8,079 bases of DNA from Bacillota bacterium (lineage in GTDB: Bacteria > Bacillota > Sulfobacillia > JAJZIM01 > JAJZBP01): positions 1-8,079 of the forward strand of contig JAJZBP010000091.1 of the NCBI GenBank assembly GCA_021798855.1, written 5' to 3'. This document shows, piece by piece, positions 1-6,147 of the stretch. Each line of letters starts with the position of its first letter. The first letter of the stretch is position 1. Under the pieces are notes generated by a model. The model was given only the letters and a program-made list of their open reading frames with translations, ran no database searches and had not been told where the DNA came from. The position numbers and the translations under genes are program-made.

Positions 1-879
1 CCAGGTTCTTCGAAACGGCGCCGTGCTTTGGCGGCAAGCCTACTCTCGGTTTTTTAAAGGTCTTGGCGGCCGGCCGAAGTTCAAGACCGGTGCCGGCAGG
101 CGGTTTCTTTGGCTGACCAATGAGCTTTTTGATTTCATCCCGAAAATCGACCCGAAGACCGGCGAGATCACCGGCTACCGCCTGGTTGTCGGCACACCCA
201 AGTTCCCGGTTGGGGAACTGGTTTACGAAGCTCACCGGATGCACCAAATCCCGGTTTCTATCCACGTTTCCGTTGAGGGCGGGCAATGGTTTGTCTCTTT
301 CGCCACGGAAAACGTCAACCTGATCGTGTTTGAGGACCTTAAAGTCAAGAACATGACCAGGAGGCCCAGGGCCGAGCAAGACGAGAACGGCAAGTGGCTC
401 AAAAACGGTGCCCGGCGCAAGGCCGGGCTGAACAGAAGCATTCTGGCCTCCGCTTGGGGTCGGGTCGTCGCGTTCACTCGTTACAAGGCGCTTCGCGTCG
501 GCAAGTTGGTCGTCATGGTTCCCCCGGCTTACAGTTCACACAGAGTGTGCCGCCTGCGGGCACATTCACCCCGGCAACCGGCCGTCACAGGCTGAGTGTT
601 GCTGCCTACGCGGTGGACACCGGGACAACGCCGATCACAATGCCGCCGTGGTCAAAAGCCCACCGGGGCGTCAAAAAAGTCCTTTCCGGCGAACCGCTGG
701 GGAAACCCCGCAAGTCAACGGGCATTTTTAGGAAACCAGGGCCGGAACGGTCCGAAGTTACGCCTGGGGAGATTGCGCAAGACGCCAAGAGCCAAAAGCC
801 CGCGGCGCGGCGGTCGATGATCCGGGAACTTTCGGGAGCGATCCCGGAAACCCCCACCTCAACCTGCAAAGCGGGTTAG
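1..879 (+). pseudogene. tnpB: Decayed IS200/IS605-family TnpB (OrfB), 5' end outside the window
   Basis: Remnant of a TnpB RNA-guided nuclease of the IS605/IS1341 type. The frame is open from the left edge, so the N-terminus lies outside. Three frames must be joined. Frame 2 (to about 540) carries the typical FFKGLGGRPKFK region and the RuvC-II-like VFEDLKVKNM. Frame 3 (about 543-650) carries the zinc-ribbon start ECAACGHIHPGNRPSQAE and the RuvC-III DNADHNAA. Frame 1 (about 651-879) carries the C-terminus, RGVKKVLSGEPLGKPRKS. These joins mean one frameshift near 540 and another near 650-660. FVSFATEN also runs straight into NLIVFEDL, so the stretch that normally holds the RuvC-I aspartate is deleted (around 310). 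The second zinc knuckle reads CLRGG where CxxCG is expected. The protein cannot be active. Family identity is confident; the exact joins are inferred. Confidence 0.88.
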
Positions 880-888
880 GTGGCGGTT
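849..888 (+). mobile_element. Right-end hairpin of the IS605-type element (probable omega-RNA 3' stem)
   Basis: The arms are 849-867 and 871-888 around an AAA loop (868-870). Seven pairs close the loop; outside them the stem continues after one bulged C (860), interrupted only by one C-C mismatch. It spans the tnpB stop codon (877-879). In this family the 3' end of tnpB and the element's right end form a structured RNA scaffold, so this is probably the RE hairpin/omega-RNA stem. The exact element end, near 890-900, cannot be fixed without an intact copy. Confidence 0.65.
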
Positions 889-930
889 GAGTTCATCATT
901 TACCTGCCGGCGACCGCATAGGCTTTCAGC

Positions 931-936
931 GGGAGG
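931..936 (+). promoter_or_regulatory. Ribosome binding site fixing the spmA start
   Basis: GGGAGG lies 7 bases upstream of the GTG at 944. The upstream TTG at 887 lies within or at the edge of the IS remnant and has no such site. Confidence 0.7.
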
Positions 937-943
937 CGGCGCA

Positions 944-1540
944 GTGGTCAACTTGATCTGGTTGGTGTTGGTGGCGGCGGGAGTGGTGGTGGCCGCCGCC
1001 CAGGGGAATCCGCAGGCGATCAGTCAGACGGTGGCCGTTTCGACCAAGGGAGCGGTGGAATTGGCCATCGACCTCGCCGGGATTATGGCTTTTTGGACCG
1101 GCATCATGCGGATCGCCGAACGGTCCGGCATGGTCGCGGCGTTGGCCCGTGTTTTGGCGCCGGTGGTGCAACTGGTATTCCCCGAAGTGCCGCGGGACCA
1201 TCCGGCCATGGGTTCCATGTTGATGAACATCAGCGCAAACCTCCTGGGGGTGGGGGGAGCGGCCACTCCCTTCGGTTTGCGGGCCATGCGCGAACTGCAA
1301 CAGCTGAATCCCAGGCCGGACACCGCCACACCCTCCATGTGCACGTTTTTGGCGATCAACACCACGAGCATCACCCTGGTGCCGACGACGGTCATCGCCC
1401 TGCGGACCATGACCAAGTCGAGCAACCCGACGGAAATAGTGGTCACGACCATTTTGGCCACCTTGTGTTCCACCGTGGTGGCCCTGACTCTCGACCGTTT
1501 TTTCCGGCGGCGTCAGAGGCTAAAGAGGGTGGAAACCTGA
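944..1540 (+). CDS. spmA: Spore maturation protein A
   Basis: SpmA is a membrane protein of the nucleoside-recognition/Gate fold family. In Bacillus it works with SpmB in spore-core dehydration and heat resistance. The GTG at 944 gives 198 residues beginning VVNLIWLVLV, matching the usual family start and length (about 196 in B. subtilis). A hydrophobic N-terminal segment is followed by the conserved NISANLLGVGGAATPFGLRAM-type region (about residues 90-110), a FLAINTTSITLVPTT segment, and a basic C-terminal tail. Its TGA stop directly abuts the ATG of spmB, indicating translational coupling. In Bacillus, dacB precedes spmA; here the position just upstream is occupied by the tnpB relic, so any dacB lies beyond the left edge or is lost. 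No convincing promoter is visible in 889-943. Confidence 0.93.
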   Translation: MVNLIWLVLVAAGVVVAAAQGNPQAISQTVAVSTKGAVELAIDLAGIMAFWTGIMRIAERSGMVAALARVLAPVVQLVFPEVPRDHPAMGSMLMNISANLLGVGGAATPFGLRAMRELQQLNPRPDTATPSMCTFLAINTTSITLVPTTVIALRTMTKSSNPTEIVVTTILATLCSTVVALTLDRFFRRRQRLKRVET

Positions 1541-2074
1541 ATGTTCACCGCTTTGTCCGAGTGGTCAATCTGGTTGGTGCCGGCCCTGCTGGGGTTAATT
1601 CCCCTTTACGGTTATTGGAAGAAGGTGCCGGTATTTGAGACCTTCGTCGAGGGAGCCGAGGAGGGTTTGCGTTTGGCGTGGCGTATTCTTCCCTACAGTC
1701 TGGCCATATTCGTGGCGGTGGGGATCTTCCGCGACTCCGGAGCCTTCCTGATGCTCACCAACGGTTTGCGTTACCCGCTGGAAGCAACCGGCGTTCCCGG
1801 CGTGGTCATCCCATTGATGCTGGTGCGTCCCATATCTGGAAACGCCTCCCTGGCGCTCTTGGCGGATGTGCTGCGGGTTCATGGGCCCGATTCTTTGGCC
1901 GGCAGACTCGCTTCCACCGTGCAGGGCTCCACGGACACCACTTTTTACATCCTGAGCATTTATTTCGGGTCGGTGGGAATCCGTAAATTCAGCTATGCCC
2001 TACCGGTGGGGCTGCTGGGCGATCTGGCCGGGATGGTCGGTTCGGTCATCATTTGCCGGTGGTTTTTCGGCTGA
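1541..2074 (+). CDS. spmB: Spore maturation protein B
   Basis: Partner of SpmA, also a Gate-fold membrane protein, 177 residues, close to the B. subtilis length of about 178. The ATG follows the spmA stop with no gap, and a purine-rich AAAGAGGGTGG lies just upstream inside spmA. Recognisable parts are the N-terminal membrane segment (WSIWLVPALLGLIPLYGYWKK), the region RILPYSLAIFVAVGIFRDSGA, the conserved LVRPISGNASLALL (about residue 95) and STDTTFYILSIYFGSVGIRK (about 130-150), then a last hydrophobic segment. The spmA-spmB-rluB order is as in Bacillus and supports one sporulation-linked operon. Confidence 0.94.
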   Translation: MFTALSEWSIWLVPALLGLIPLYGYWKKVPVFETFVEGAEEGLRLAWRILPYSLAIFVAVGIFRDSGAFLMLTNGLRYPLEATGVPGVVIPLMLVRPISGNASLALLADVLRVHGPDSLAGRLASTVQGSTDTTFYILSIYFGSVGIRKFSYALPVGLLGDLAGMVGSVIICRWFFG

Positions 2075-2083
2075 ATCACCGGT

Positions 2084-2935
2084 ATGGGGGGGCGTTTTAC
2101 GGAGGGCGGCGGGGAACGGTTGCAGGTGTTTTTGGCCAAGGCCGGGGTGGCTTCCAGGCGTCACAGCGCCGTTCTCATTCAGGCCGGGCGGGTTAGGGTG
2201 AATGGTGCGGTGGTTTCCCTGCCCGGGTATCGCGTGGGCCGCGAGGAAACGGTAACGGTTGACGGGCGGGAAATTGCGCCGGGGCAAAAGAAGGTTTATT
2301 ATCTTTTCCATAAGCCTTTCGGCGTTGTGACCACCCTGGACGACCCTCAGGGCAGGAAGTGTCTGAATGCCTATTTCAGCGACCTTCCCCAGAGGGTTTT
2401 TCCCGTGGGGAGATTGGACGCCGACAGTGAGGGCCTCCTGCTCCTGACCAACGACGGCGACGCGGCCCACCTCCTCACCCATCCCCGCTTCGGCGTGGTT
2501 AAGCAATACCGGGTGTGGGTCGCGGGAAAGATCCGTCCGGAGGTTGTGGCCCAAGTGCGTCACGGGGTCGTGCTCGACGATGGGCCGGCGATCCCGGCAT
2601 CGGTTCGTCTGGTGGCGGCCACGCCGCTTGGCAGTCTCCTGGAACTAAAGATGCGGGAAGGACGCAAGCGGGAAATCCGCAGGATGCTGGCCGGTTGCGG
2701 GCAACGGGTGACTCGCCTCATGCGTACCGGGATCGGTCCACTCGAATTGGGCAATTTGCCGCCGGGCGCCCGGAGGGCGTTGAATGAGGCCGAAGTGGAG
2801 AGGCTCCTGGCCCTAACCGGCAGGGGCAAACGGGACCGCGGGCGGGTTGGACGTCGTCCACCCCCAAACGCTCACGGCGAGGGCGGGGGACGGCTCCGTA
2901 ACCGTGGAGGAAAAACGGATGAGAACCCGAATTAG
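2084..2935 (+). CDS. rluB: 23S rRNA pseudouridine synthase, RluB/RsuA family
   Basis: RsuA/RluB-type enzyme, expected to isomerise uridine in 23S rRNA helix 89 in the cytoplasm. An S4 RNA-binding domain occupies about residues 11-58 (ERLQVFLAKAGVASRR, RVRVNGAVV). The catalytic motif GRLDADSEGLLLL places the nucleophilic aspartate at residue 112. The late motifs KREIRRML and VTRLMRTGIGP are present. From about residue 247 the protein ends in an Arg/Gly/Pro-rich basic tail, longer than needed for catalysis and perhaps an RNA-binding extension. The start is uncertain: ATG 2084 gives about ten extra residues before ERLQ, while TTG 2120 would start MQVFLAKAG and has purine-rich GGAGGG and GGGGAA stretches upstream. 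It lies 9 bases after spmB. Confidence 0.9.
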   Translation: MGGRFTEGGGERLQVFLAKAGVASRRHSAVLIQAGRVRVNGAVVSLPGYRVGREETVTVDGREIAPGQKKVYYLFHKPFGVVTTLDDPQGRKCLNAYFSDLPQRVFPVGRLDADSEGLLLLTNDGDAAHLLTHPRFGVVKQYRVWVAGKIRPEVVAQVRHGVVLDDGPAIPASVRLVAATPLGSLLELKMREGRKREIRRMLAGCGQRVTRLMRTGIGPLELGNLPPGARRALNEAEVERLLALTGRGKRDRGRVGRRPPPNAHGEGGGRLRNRGGKTDENPN

Positions 2936-3010
2936 TAAATCATCCGGCACCGCCGGACGGCGCCGCTGCGGGAAGGAAAGGTGATGCCGTCTCCACGGTG
3001 GGCGGAAAAC

Positions 3011-3024
3011 GCCGGCCCGCCGGC
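3011..3024 (+). other. Small GC-rich hairpin ahead of the busR-like gene
   Basis: GCCGG (3011-3015) and CCGGC (3020-3024) form a five-pair stem around a CCCG loop, in the leader of the next gene. No T-run follows, so it is not a standard terminator. In GC-rich DNA this could be chance. The rest of 2936-3046 shows no gene I would defend. Confidence 0.25.
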
Positions 3025-3068
3025 CGCGGCAAGGATCATTTCATCCAAGGAGGAGGAAAAGGCGAGGT

Positions 3069-3716
3069 TTGGGAAGGCGAAAAAAATCGGGGTTGTCACG
3101 TTATGAAGAGGTGGCCATCGGCATAGCCAATCGCATCGCCAACCGGGAATACCTGGAGGGGGAAAAACTGTCCGGGCGCTCGACCCTGGCCGGTCTGCAC
3201 AAGGTTTCTCCGGAAACCATCCGGCGGGCCATCGCGCTCTTGCACAACCGCGGAGTGGTCAAGGCGGTGGCCGGTGCGGGGATAATGGTGCTTTCCGCGC
3301 AGGCGGCGTCCAAATACCTGGAGGAGTTCCAACTCAAGACCATCCTGGGGGATCTCCAGGGGGAGATGTTCCAACTCCTGGCCGAACGGCAAAAGGTGGA
3401 TGCGCGCGTCCAAGACGTCTTGGGCAAGATGCTCCATTATGTTTCCAACAACGTCGCCACCATGCAGAACGTGGAGGAGGTGTTGGTCAGGGAAGATTCG
3501 GACTTGGCCGGCAGCACCTTGGCCGCCGCCGATCTGCGCACCAAGACCAACGCCACGGTCATGGCCATCGTGCGGGGCGGTGAGGAATTCTATTCGCCCG
3601 GTCCCGACATGGAGATCAATGCCGGCGACCTGCTGCTGATCGTGGGGACAACCTCGGCCAAGGAAAAGCTGAAAAGCTTGGCGGAATTGGGAGGGGCGGA
3701 ACGGGAAAAAGCTTGA
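3069..3716 (+). CDS. GntR-type winged-helix / RCK_C (TrkA-C) regulator, BusR-like
   Basis: A 215-residue cytoplasmic regulator. Residues about 10-75 are a GntR-type winged helix (YEEVAIGIANRIANREY, SPETIRRAIALLHNRGVV). Residues about 83-130 look like a helical/coiled-coil linker. Residues about 135-205 form an RCK_C domain (DLAGSTLAAADLR, ATVMAIVRGGEEFYSPGPD, INAGDLLLIVG). This order is that of BusR, the streptococcal/lactococcal repressor whose RCK_C domain binds cyclic di-AMP and which controls osmolyte uptake. C-di-AMP sensing here is inferred from architecture. No osmolyte or potassium transporter is visible next to it, so its targets lie elsewhere or differ. The TTG start is preceded by a strong AAGGAGGAGG (3047-3056), spaced 12 bases, with a closer GGCGAGG; TTG 3093 is a less supported alternative. 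Confidence 0.82.
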   Translation: MGRRKKSGLSRYEEVAIGIANRIANREYLEGEKLSGRSTLAGLHKVSPETIRRAIALLHNRGVVKAVAGAGIMVLSAQAASKYLEEFQLKTILGDLQGEMFQLLAERQKVDARVQDVLGKMLHYVSNNVATMQNVEEVLVREDSDLAGSTLAAADLRTKTNATVMAIVRGGEEFYSPGPDMEINAGDLLLIVGTTSAKEKLKSLAELGGAEREKA

Positions 3717-3747
3717 GTTTTTCTCGTTTTTGGTTGATAATTAAGGC

Positions 3748-3776
3748 TTGGGAAGCACAATTGGCTCCGTTATGCA
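3748..3776 (+). promoter_or_regulatory. Weak sigma-A-type promoter candidate for the aminotransferase
   Basis: TTGGGA (3748-3753) and TATGCA (3771-3776) are separated by 17 bases and lie about 34 bases before the GTG start. Both hexamers deviate from consensus, so this is only a candidate. The gap 3717-3809 is AT-richer than its surroundings and contains no terminator hairpin that I can see. Confidence 0.3.
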
Positions 3777-3809
3777 ACACCACATTCCAGGCGACAAGGA
3801 GCGGGGCAA

Positions 3810-5006
3810 GTGCAAATTGAAGGAAAAAAAGAACGCATCCTCTTGGGTCCGGGACCCAGCAACGTCCACTCCAGGGTGTTGCGGGCATTGTCTTCGCCCC
3901 TGCTGGGGCACCTTGATCCGGACTTCATCAATATAATGCAAGAAACGATGAGTTTCCTGCGGTTGACTTTCAAGACGTCCAACCCCCTGACCATCGCCTT
4001 TTCCGGCACCGGCAGCGCCGGGATGGAGAGTTGCCTGGTCAACCTGCTGGAGCCGGGCGATCGGGTGGTCATCGGCATCAATGGTTTTTTCGGCGAAAGA
4101 ATGCGAGAGATGGCCCTGCGCGCGGGAGCTGAAGTGCGGGAAGTGGCCGCTCCCTGGGGCAGTCCGCTCGATCCGGGCGACTTGACGACGGCTCTGCGCG
4201 AAAAGAAAACCAAACTGCTGGCCGTTGTGCAGGGCGAAACGTCCACCGGCATCCTGCAGCCGCTGGACGAACTCGGACGGTTGGCCCACGAGCAAGGAGC
4301 CCTCATCCTGGTTGACGCGGCGGCATCTCTGGGAGGGTGCCTCTTGGAAACCGATTTCTGGGAATTGGACGCTTGTTACAGCGGTTCGCAAAAAGCCTTG
4401 AGCTGCCCGCCGGGACTGGCTCCGGCCACCTTCAACCCGCGGGCGGAGGAAGCCATCCGCAACCGGCGGCACAAGGTGCAAAGCTGGTACTTGGACGTTT
4501 CCCTGATTCAGGATTATTGGACTTCCGGACGCCTTTACCATCATACGGCCCCCGTGTCCATGCTCTTTGCTTTGCGGGAAGCGCTGCGTTTGGTACAGGA
4601 GGAAGGGCTCGAGAAAAGGATCCAACGCCATCGTGAAAACAGCCAGGCTTTGCGATGTGGTTTGGCGGTTCTGGGGTTGAAAGGGTTGTCCCGCGACGAG
4701 GCCTTTTTCCTGCCGACCATAGTTCCGATCCGGATACCGGAAGGATTCGATGACGGGGAGGTCCGCGGTAGGTTGCGTAAGGACTGGGGCATCGAAATCG
4801 GCGGTGGCCTGGGTGAATTACGGGGGAAGATTTGGCGGGTCGGGTTGATGGGTGAAGGCTCCACTCGGAAAAACGTGCGCACGATCCTGCATTCCTTGGC
4901 CGATGTGCTGGGCAAGTGCGGTTGGCCGGAAAAAGCCGAGGACGCCTTGGCGGTGACGGATGATTTCTACCGCGATTTGGATGATGTGGCGGCCAAGGCC
5001 GGTTGA
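3810..5006 (+). CDS. Class V PLP-dependent aminotransferase (alanine/serine-glyoxylate type)
   Basis: A 398-residue fold-type I PLP enzyme of the AGXT/PucG/serine-pyruvate group, which moves amino groups between alanine, serine or a related donor and glyoxylate or pyruvate. Visible features are the N-terminal LLGPGPSNVH and GHLDPDF, the cofactor-binding FSGTGSAGMES (about 65-74), LVDAAASLGG with Asp169, and the Schiff-base lysine in SGSQKAL (Lys195). YHHTAPVS (243-250) and WRVGLMGEGS, with Arg343 expected to hold the substrate carboxylate, are also present. The GTG start has AAGGAG (3796-3801) 8 bases upstream. Exact substrate cannot be read from sequence: no purine-degradation genes adjoin it, so ureidoglycine use is not supported, and a role in glycine/serine metabolism is equally likely. 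Confidence 0.9.
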   Translation: MQIEGKKERILLGPGPSNVHSRVLRALSSPLLGHLDPDFINIMQETMSFLRLTFKTSNPLTIAFSGTGSAGMESCLVNLLEPGDRVVIGINGFFGERMREMALRAGAEVREVAAPWGSPLDPGDLTTALREKKTKLLAVVQGETSTGILQPLDELGRLAHEQGALILVDAAASLGGCLLETDFWELDACYSGSQKALSCPPGLAPATFNPRAEEAIRNRRHKVQSWYLDVSLIQDYWTSGRLYHHTAPVSMLFALREALRLVQEEGLEKRIQRHRENSQALRCGLAVLGLKGLSRDEAFFLPTIVPIRIPEGFDDGEVRGRLRKDWGIEIGGGLGELRGKIWRVGLMGEGSTRKNVRTILHSLADVLGKCGWPEKAEDALAVTDDFYRDLDDVAAKAG

Positions 5007-5035
5007 TGGGATGAAAGGGTCGCGGGCAAATTGGA

Positions 5036-5041
5036 TATAAT
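5036..5041 (+). promoter_or_regulatory. Consensus-like -10 hexamer TATAAT
   Basis: A perfect TATAAT stands just upstream of the small zinc-ribbon gene, but no acceptable -35 lies 16-18 bases before it. The implied start near 5048 would also fall in the ribosome site. A candidate only. Confidence 0.25.
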
Positions 5042-5063
5042 AAGAAGAAAGGGGGCGAGTGGG

Positions 5064-5231
5064 TTGGAGGTAAAATGCATGGTTTGCGGTCACGGGGAAA
5101 AGGTGGAAAAGTGGCAGCCGGAGTACGAGAAAATGCGCCAACCGGAGGGGAAGGCACCCTACATCTGCAACGACTGTTTGACCAAGGTCCATGCGGAACA
5201 TCATGCCAAGCTGAAAAAAAGCGCCACCTAA
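5064..5231 (+). CDS. Small zinc-ribbon protein, DUF2197/YlaI-like
   Basis: A 55-residue protein starting MEVKCMVCGHGEKVEKW, with two CxxC pairs, Cys5/Cys8 and Cys35/Cys38 (YICNDC), as expected for one bound zinc. The pattern VKCxxC followed some 25 residues later by YxCxxC resembles the Firmicute DUF2197 family (B. subtilis YlaI), whose function is not known. TTG 5064 is chosen because GAAAGGGGG (5047-5055) lies 8 bases upstream and because family members begin right before VKC. The frame is open to a TTG at 5031, but that start has no ribosome site and would add eleven residues. The tail is Lys/His-rich. It follows the aminotransferase by about 57 bases. Confidence 0.72.
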   Translation: MEVKCMVCGHGEKVEKWQPEYEKMRQPEGKAPYICNDCLTKVHAEHHAKLKKSAT

Positions 5232-5239
5232 ACAGGAAC

Positions 5240-5350
5240 GTTCAAAAAGGTCCAGATGCGTGAAAAACGGCGACCGGGAAAAAACCGTGCGCCACAGCCG
5301 TCGGGCCGCGGAAACCGGGCGGCAGATGGAACATATGGACCTTTTTCAAC
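5240..5350. repeat. 111-bp element bounded by 19-bp imperfect inverted repeats
   Basis: GTTCAAAAAGGTCCAGATG (5240-5258) and CATATGGACCTTTTTCAAC (5332-5350) are inverted copies matching at 17 of 19 positions. They enclose about 73 GC-rich bases with no gene. The element fills the space between two convergent genes (DUF2197-like on plus, yqhV-like on minus). It could be a bidirectional terminator or processing structure, or a small MITE-like insertion. No target duplication is evident at the flanks. Confidence 0.6.
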
Positions 5351-5354
5351 GCTC

Positions 5355-5624
5355 TTAATTGACGGACGCTCCCAAAAAGACCAAACCAACGCCGGCACCG
5401 ATCAGGGCCAACTTGGCCAAGGGCAATTTGCCGGCCAAACCAACCAGTCCGAGGAGGCTGACCAAGAGGAAGATGGTCGGGCCGAACAGGCCAAGGGAGG
5501 CGTTGATGCCCACGGCCGTCTCCAACCGATGGGATCGCAGCATCCACACGGCGGCGGTGGCCTCGACGGCGGCGGACAAAAAACGCAGGTAAGACATGGT
5601 GCGCAGGAGGTATTCTTCCGTCAC
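5355..5624 (-). CDS. yqhV: YqhV-like small membrane protein (DUF2619)
   Basis: An 89-residue hydrophobic protein with about three membrane segments (roughly residues 12-30, 38-63 and 68-87). The patterns LRFLSAAVEATAAVWMLR, GINASLGLFGPTIFLLVSLLGL and LAGKLPLAKLALIGAGVGLVFLG match what I recall of YqhV/DUF2619, a family found in spore-formers and in Bacillus lying beside the spoIIIA operon. Its molecular role is unknown. AAAGGAGG (5639-5632) sits only one base before the ATG at 5630 but 7 bases before the in-frame GTG at 5624, so GTG is the better start. The longer form would add two residues. It is transcribed towards the inverted-repeat element and the DUF2197-like gene; no spoIIIA genes are visible here. 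Confidence 0.78.
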   Translation of the reverse strand: MTEEYLLRTMSYLRFLSAAVEATAAVWMLRSHRLETAVGINASLGLFGPTIFLLVSLLGLVGLAGKLPLAKLALIGAGVGLVFLGASVN

Positions 5625-5631
5625 GCTCATT

Positions 5632-5639
5632 CCTCCTTT
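5632..5639 (-). promoter_or_regulatory. Ribosome binding site deciding the yqhV-like start
   Basis: AAAGGAGG on the minus strand is spaced 7 bases from GTG 5624 but only 1 base from ATG 5630, favouring the GTG. Confidence 0.6.
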
Positions 5640-5751
5640 GACACAAAAATACGCTCAAGTTTGGCAAACAGAACCTTGGCGTGGGAGGGAATTGGAACGC
5701 GGGTCACCGGCGGGGGAGCCCGCGCGCGGCGGCCGGACAAGTTTGGAGGGT

Positions 5752-5770
5752 TTCGCCGCCGGACGGCGAA
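5752..5770 (+). other. Perfect hairpin in the leader of the rubredoxin-like gene
   Basis: TTCGCCG (5752-5758) and CGGCGAA (5764-5770) pair perfectly over seven bases around a CCGGA loop, 14 bases before the AAGGAGG ribosome site. It may stabilise or attenuate the short message; no T-run follows on the plus strand. The wider stretch 5641-5784 holds no supported gene. Confidence 0.45.
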
Positions 5771-5790
5771 CTGGAAAAGGGAGCAAGGAG

Positions 5791-5904
5791 GTGAGGGCGC
5801 TGGCCGTATGGGTGTGTTCCTGCGGGTACGAGAAGGATTCCCGCTGCAAACCGCAGAAGTGTCCCCAGTGTGGGGAAAAGGGGACCTTCAACAAGAAAGC
5901 CTGA
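5791..5904 (+). CDS. Minimal RCKP-type rubredoxin-like protein
   Basis: About 37 residues: VWVCSCGYEKDSRCKPQKC then PQCGEKGTFNKK. Cysteines fall at 9, 11, 19, 24 and 27. The CG-Y-RCKPxKCPxCG arrangement is that of tiny rubredoxin-like proteins of anaerobic Firmicutes and resembles the C-terminal iron knuckle of rubrerythrins, suggesting iron or zinc binding and perhaps electron transfer in oxidative defence. The first knuckle reads C-S-C rather than CxxC. The start is unsure: AAGGAGGTGA (5785-5794) is an almost perfect anti-16S match and overlaps the GTG at 5791. A CTG at 5800 would be ideally spaced, and GTG 5812 would cut just before the first cysteine. The frame stays open upstream to 5596, but that part opposes the yqhV-like gene and is Arg/Gly-rich noise. 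A terminator follows directly. Confidence 0.68.
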   Translation: MRALAVWVCSCGYEKDSRCKPQKCPQCGEKGTFNKKA

Positions 5905-5938
5905 GGTTTTCGACGTTTCTTGCGAAAACAGTCCGGCC

Positions 5939-5970
5939 GACCGCGCTGAAAGGCGCGGTCTCCTTTTTCC
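5939..5970 (+). terminator. Intrinsic terminator after the rubredoxin-like gene
   Basis: GACCGCGC (5939-5946) and GCGCGGTC (5953-5960) form a perfect eight-pair stem around TGAAAG, followed by TCCTTTTTCC. It lies 34 bases after the stop codon on the plus strand. Confidence 0.88.
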
Positions 5971-6066
5971 GAAGGATTTTCTCCACTGCCGTTTTTGGCC
6001 ATTTAAAATTGCGCGGTCAAGCATCCCTGCTCGCCCCTTCCGGCATAATCACCGGCGGTCAGACGC

Positions 6067-6100
6067 GAAAACCCGGCCGGGGTTCGGTCCCGACCGGGTT
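6067..6100 (-). terminator. Terminator of the minus-strand selenoprotein unit
   Basis: AACCCGG (6070-6076) pairs with CCGGGTT (6094-6100), then CGGG (6078-6081) with CCCG (6089-6092) across one C-A mismatch, with a seven-base loop. On the minus strand the stem runs into TTTTCG, so it best serves the operon ending at 6148. The stem is strong but the T-run is short. Confidence 0.6.
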
Positions 6101-6119
6101 CCTTGGCGGCGGCGATGGG

Positions 6120-6136
6120 CCCCTTGGACCAAGGGG
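6120..6136. other. Perfect small hairpin just after the selenoprotein stop
   Basis: CCCCTTG (6120-6126) and CAAGGGG (6130-6136) pair around GAC. It lies 11 bases beyond the stop at 6148 on the minus strand and precedes the T-followed hairpin; probably a 3'-end stabiliser or part of a two-stem terminator. The remaining bases of 5971-6069 show no gene. Confidence 0.5.
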
Positions 6137-6147
6137 TTTCAGATGCT

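Noticed and set aside
2984..3106. A 40-codon frame (MPSPRWAENAG...) with an AAGGAAAGG-like site, overlapping the busR-like start
   Set aside because: Its ribosome site is too close to the ATG, its product has no recognisable feature, and it overlaps a better gene. A leader peptide cannot be excluded but is not supported.
3741..4631. A 296-codon open frame on the minus strand opposite the aminotransferase
   Set aside because: It is antisense to a clear PLP enzyme with all catalytic motifs, and its translation (Gln/Arg/His-rich) shows no family features.
4432..5157. A 241-codon Pro-rich open frame on the minus strand
   Set aside because: Antisense to the aminotransferase C-terminus and the zinc-ribbon gene; the composition is that of a shadow frame in GC-rich DNA.
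5255..5335. Possible riboswitch inside the inverted-repeat element
   Set aside because: I compared it by eye with c-di-GMP, cobalamin and molybdenum-cofactor patterns and found no conserved core.
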